Under the pieces are notes generated by a model. It was given only the letters and a program-made list of their open reading frames with translations, made no database searches and was not told the origin of the DNA. Shown in pieces: positions 61,049 to 64,000 of a stretch of 64,000 nucleotides of DNA (the stretch's first letter is position 1; each line of letters opens with the position of its first letter). Made by a program: the position numbers and the translations under genes. This stretch comes from CAZSHB01 sp964606885 (lineage in GTDB: Bacteria > Babelota > Babeliae > Babelales > CAIQNR01): contig CAZSHB010000002.1 in assembly GCA_964606885.1 (NCBI GenBank), forward strand, positions 62,001-126,000, given 5' to 3'.

Positions 61049-61066
61049 CGTTACAGGAGAGTAGAT

Positions 61067-62086
61067 ATGGAACCAAGCATTTTAGTTACCGGGGGCGCAG
61101 GGTATATAGGTTCGTACACTGCATGGTTATTACGCAAGCGGGGATATAACGTTGTTGTGCTTGATGCACTTTTACAAGGCCAAACGTTTCCTTACACGTG
61201 GGCGGAATTTGTACACGGCGATTATGGCGATGCTGCACTGCTTGAGCGTTTATTTACTCAGTATCGAATAGACGCAGTTATTCATTGCGGTGCTTTTATG
61301 TGCGTGGCCGATTCGGTTGTACAACCGTTAGTCTATTATCAAAATAATGTGGCTAAGACTATGACACTTCTTGAACTCATGGTGCGTCATAATTGCAAGC
61401 AGTTAGTTTTTTCTTCTAGTTGTGCTGTGTATGGGGCACCACAAGTGTTACCGCTTACTGAAGAGCATCCTTGTTTACCTATGAGTCCTTATGGCACCAC
61501 TAAGATGATGGTAGAGCAATTGTTACACGATGCGGACCGTGCGTACGGTTTACGTTCAGTTTCGCTCAGGTATTTTAATGCTGCAGGTGCGCTTGCTTGT
61601 GAAAATTTGGGAGAGCGCCATGTACCTGAAACGCATAGTATCCCTTTGTTGTTACATGCAGCGCGTACGGGTAAACCATTTTCTATTTTTGGTACCGATT
61701 ATCCAACGCCCGATGGTACTTGTATTCGTGATTATATTCATATTCATGACTTGGCCGATGCGCATCATAAAGCATTGGAGCATCTGCAAAAAGGTTTACC
61801 ATCAGACATCTTTAATTTAGGTACCGGAACAGGATGTTCAGTTAAAGAACTTATTGCTGTGGTACAAAAAGTAACTGGTTCTCAGATTGTTACTATTCCT
61901 GCAAAACGGCGTCAGGGAGACCCGGCATTATTAGTTGCCGATGCACGTAAGGCGATGGCTATTTTACAATGGCAGCCAGTGTATACGGATATGCTGAGTA
62001 TTGTGCATAGCGCTTGGCAATTTGAACAGCTTTATAATCCATTGCAAGTATTAACAGATACAAAAGAAAAATCCCCGGGTTTTTAG
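61067..62086 (+). CDS. galE: UDP-glucose 4-epimerase
   Basis: This 339-residue SDR enzyme has the NAD-binding motif GGAGYIGSYTAW (9-20), SSSCAVYG, and the catalytic pair Y142-K146 in SPYGTTKMM. It also has the GalE-specific endings RYFNAAGA, GTDYPTPDGTCIRDYIH and NLGTGTGCSVKE. It interconverts UDP-glucose and UDP-galactose for surface sugars. AGGAGAG lies five bases before the ATG. The sequence CTG-GGA near its end overlaps the terminator. The identity is firm; exact hexose preference is inferred. Confidence 0.95.
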   Translation: MEPSILVTGGAGYIGSYTAWLLRKRGYNVVVLDALLQGQTFPYTWAEFVHGDYGDAALLERLFTQYRIDAVIHCGAFMCVADSVVQPLVYYQNNVAKTMTLLELMVRHNCKQLVFSSSCAVYGAPQVLPLTEEHPCLPMSPYGTTKMMVEQLLHDADRAYGLRSVSLRYFNAAGALACENLGERHVPETHSIPLLLHAARTGKPFSIFGTDYPTPDGTCIRDYIHIHDLADAHHKALEHLQKGLPSDIFNLGTGTGCSVKELIAVVQKVTGSQIVTIPAKRRQGDPALLVADARKAMAILQWQPVYTDMLSIVHSAWQFEQLYNPLQVLTDTKEKSPGF

Positions 62087-62103
62087 TCCGAGGATTTTTC
62101 TTT
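62063..62103. terminator. Bidirectional terminator between galE and repeat protein
   Basis: AAAGAAAAATCC / GGATTTTTCTTT form a perfect 12-bp stem around a GC-rich inner part (CCGGG/TCCGA) with the galE stop codon in the loop. A- and T-rich arms allow function on both strands. Confidence 0.75.
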
Positions 62104-62122
62104 AAGAGTTAGTAGTGTAGTG

Positions 62123-64000
62123 TTATGGCATTTGAGGTAAAAGAGTTTGTATCATGTTGCGTGCTGCAATAGCTTTTTGTGAGGCTTGGAATGCATCATC
62201 ATTATTTATTGCAGGATTATTAAAAAGAGAGAGAGCTTTGTTTGCAATAGATCCTTGATCTATCATTTGCAAAACAACTGTTGCCGCTTGTTTTACCTGA
62301 GGGCTATTTATCTTATCTGCATCAGCTTGTATTTGAGTTGTTATTCTTTTTACATCTTTAATTGCAGGTATTCTTGGGGTTATTAATGTATCTGATAAAG
62401 CAGATAAGGCCTTTCCATTTTTATCAGCAACTGATCCTGGAGTAGCTACCATTGCGAAAAGTTCGGCATCATCTTTTGTTAGTTTTGCTAATCTCGAAAT
62501 TACTCTCTTTATCATATTGTTTATATCAGTTACTGATTTTTGTGCTGCTGCTTGTAGTTGAGCTACTGTTTGTGCAGGTACTGGCGCAGGTGCCGGAGCA
62601 GGCATTGGAGCTGGTGCTCCAGGCATACTTGGTACTTCCATGACATAAACAGGAGGTGTTGCATGTCCCATTAAGCCAGTCCATGTACTATTAAACGCTT
62701 TAGTAGTGTCAGCTGCTTGTTTGGTAATAAATGCTGCTGGGTCAGTTGCCACATCGATACTTGTATTAGGTGTGCCAGGTACATTGCTTGTTACGATTAA
62801 TACATCAGCAGATGTTTTTGTTGTAACTAATGCATTCATGACATGTAAAGCATGAGCGTTAATTGTAGTAACTAACTCATCGCTGCCTTGTTTTGTAGGA
62901 ATTGGGTTAGATGAAGCAGGATCAAATAAATCAGTTACTATTCTATTGTGTGCATCTACAACATCTTGCAAGTTGGCTGCAGGTATTGCACCGTCTGTTT
63001 TTACTGGGATTTCTAGTAAAAATACAGGGTGGTTTGTAGTCCAAAGTGTGCCTACGCCAGTTGGTAGTAATGCATTGGTATCATTTATTTGCTCATTGAT
63101 TAATGTTACTGCATCAGGTTGAGCTGCTATAGCTGTTGCATTAAGATTGTTGGTGCTGATGATTGAAATAGTAGTCGTATTAGGAAGACCATGTGCAAGA
63201 GCTTGTTGCATGAGCGCAAGACCCATGTCATTAAGTGCCTTAATAACATTCGCCTTAACAGATCCGCCCTTTACCGTTGTTGTGTAAACCTTTTTTGTCA
63301 GGTTGTTATGATCGGTAATGAGCGTAGCTACAACTTGTTGAGCAGGTACAAGAGCTACTGGAGCGGGTGCAGGAGTTGGTGCTGGTGCTGGGGCAGGAGC
63401 CGGGGCTGGCGCAGGTGCCGGAGCGGGTGCAACTGCTGCTGGTGCTAATGTTGGGGTTCCTGTTGCAGGAAGATAGATGAAGTACACGGTAGGTGTAGCA
63501 TTACCTGCAAAAGAAGCTCTTATTGCGCTGTTTTGCGCTTGAATGAATCCTAGTCTAGAGCTTGCAAGTACATCAAGATCTGTTTGAGGTATATTCTTAG
63601 TGGTTGCAACAGGGACAGATCTTGTAAAGCCTGAAGGTATTATACCATTCTTCATAAGGTCGTTTGCCATGTTGTTGCATGTTATGAGTGCAGTATCCAT
63701 ATTTGCTTTGCTTGCAACAGGACTTACTAATTCAGGAGTTGTTTTTCCAGCTTGTACTGTTCCAAATGCGTTGGTCATTATATCGTTAAATTGATCAACG
63801 AGACTCTTAACAAGCGCATCTGATGCTTGCATTGCAGGCATTACAGCGTAAGGAGCAGGATTATCAAGTGGTACTAACACGGTATAGAGTTTTGGTACTG
63901 GGTGACCAGTTCTAAACCAGGCAGTTCCAAGAGTAAAGGTGAAAGCAGCTTGTAGTTGATCTATATTTTTTTGTAACTTTTCTGCGGCAGTTGTACCAGC
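62123..64000 (-). CDS. Secreted-type protein of tandem ~165-residue repeats, 5' end outside window
   Basis: The frame is open to the right edge, so the N-terminus is missing; the visible part has about 626 residues. At least three and probably four repeats of about 150-170 residues end in a similar strand: GHPVPKLYTVLVP, NATPTVYFIYLP, NHPVFLLEIPV and HATPPVYVMEVP. Each is preceded by a helix with conserved Asn/Asp such as VVDAHNRIVTDLF and NMANDLMKNG. Pro-Ala linkers (APAPAPAPAP at 63359-63430, and near 62590) separate some repeats. The last part is helical without the motif. No known family is recognised. A GTG at 63880 would be an alternative start but splits a repeat. Confidence 0.72.
   Translation of the reverse strand, partial: AGTTAAEKLQKNIDQLQAAFTFTLGTAWFRTGHPVPKLYTVLVPLDNPAPYAVMPAMQASDALVKSLVDQFNDIMTNAFGTVQAGKTTPELVSPVASKANMDTALITCNNMANDLMKNGIIPSGFTRSVPVATTKNIPQTDLDVLASSRLGFIQAQNSAIRASFAGNATPTVYFIYLPATGTPTLAPAAVAPAPAPAPAPAPAPAPAPTPAPAPVALVPAQQVVATLITDHNNLTKKVYTTTVKGGSVKANVIKALNDMGLALMQQALAHGLPNTTTISIISTNNLNATAIAAQPDAVTLINEQINDTNALLPTGVGTLWTTNHPVFLLEIPVKTDGAIPAANLQDVVDAHNRIVTDLFDPASSNPIPTKQGSDELVTTINAHALHVMNALVTTKTSADVLIVTSNVPGTPNTSIDVATDPAAFITKQAADTTKAFNSTWTGLMGHATPPVYVMEVPSMPGAPAPMPAPAPAPVPAQTVAQLQAAAQKSVTDINNMIKRVISRLAKLTKDDAELFAMVATPGSVADKNGKALSALSDTLITPRIPAIKDVKRITTQIQADADKINSPQVKQAATVVLQMIDQGSIANKALSLFNNPAINNDDAFQASQKAIAARNMIQTLLPQMP
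63359..63430. repeat. Pro-Ala coding repeat (linker)
   Basis: Degenerate GGTGCAGG-type hexamers encode a run of alternating Pro-Ala on the minus strand. It separates two domains of the right-edge protein. Confidence 0.8.

Overview
The window is a compact bacterial chromosome segment of moderate-to-low GC with genes on both strands and gaps that are almost all under 300 bases. It encodes a Gram-negative cell: MurJ, an M23 peptidase, FtsQ/A/Z, an MCE lipid-transport protein, an outer-membrane barrel and a pseudopilin operon. It also carries an unusually high load of signal-peptide proteins of unknown function and eukaryote-like proteins (SET domain, leucine-rich repeats, ankyrin repeats, TMTC-like TPR glycosyltransferase, deoxynucleoside kinase). 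This mix is what I would expect from an intracellular or protist-associated bacterium; Candidatus Dependentiae (TM6) is my best guess. That placement is inference from gene content, since no 16S rRNA gene is present.

Layout. 1-6045: a partial secreted protein, an M23 peptidase, a predicted small RNA, secreted proteins, a SET-domain protein and a HerA-type ATPase. 6259-15236: two paralogous membrane proteins, a leucine-rich-repeat protein, an isolated atpD-atpC pair, a glutathione-peroxidase-like lipoprotein interrupted by an assembly gap, a tiny Glu/Val-rich secreted peptide and a lon-pfkB pair. 15414-21101: a LolD-like ATPase with MurJ, a secreted hydrolase, initiator tRNA and ComM. 21260-32023: an accessory secretome with two very large secreted proteins, an outer-membrane barrel, three tandem paralogues sharing one leader, and another secreted protein. 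32115-38507: a type II secretion/pseudopilin operon (F, G and H-, I-, J-, K-like) ending in an MCE protein. 38504-50891: TrmH, YbeY, ValS, a TMTC-like protein, a degenerate site-2-protease-like protein, TyrS, two ankyrin proteins, a deoxynucleoside kinase and RlmB. 50972-54596: ftsQ-ftsA-ftsZ. 54635-57495: a cluster of five secreted proteins, three or four of them with LEA-like helical repeats. 57666-62086: PgeF, SecA and GalE. 62123-64000: a repetitive secreted protein running off the right edge.

How it fits together. SecA and the pseudopilin operon are the visible export machinery, and about two dozen genes carry export signals that could feed it. MurJ, FtsQ/A/Z, the M23 peptidase and possibly PgeF serve cell-wall growth and division. 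ATP synthase beta/epsilon, PfkB kinase, deoxynucleoside kinase and GalE are isolated metabolic pieces.

The most striking non-coding signal is a stand-alone transcription unit at 2396-2530 on the minus strand: consensus promoter, about 100 nt of RNA, two hairpins and a U-tract terminator. Its C-rich linker looks like an anti-Shine-Dalgarno sequence, and it is exactly complementary over 12 nt to the ribosome-binding region of ftsQ. Other points of interest are the LEA-like cluster, the three paralogues with a conserved leader, and a site-2-protease relative that has lost its catalytic motifs.
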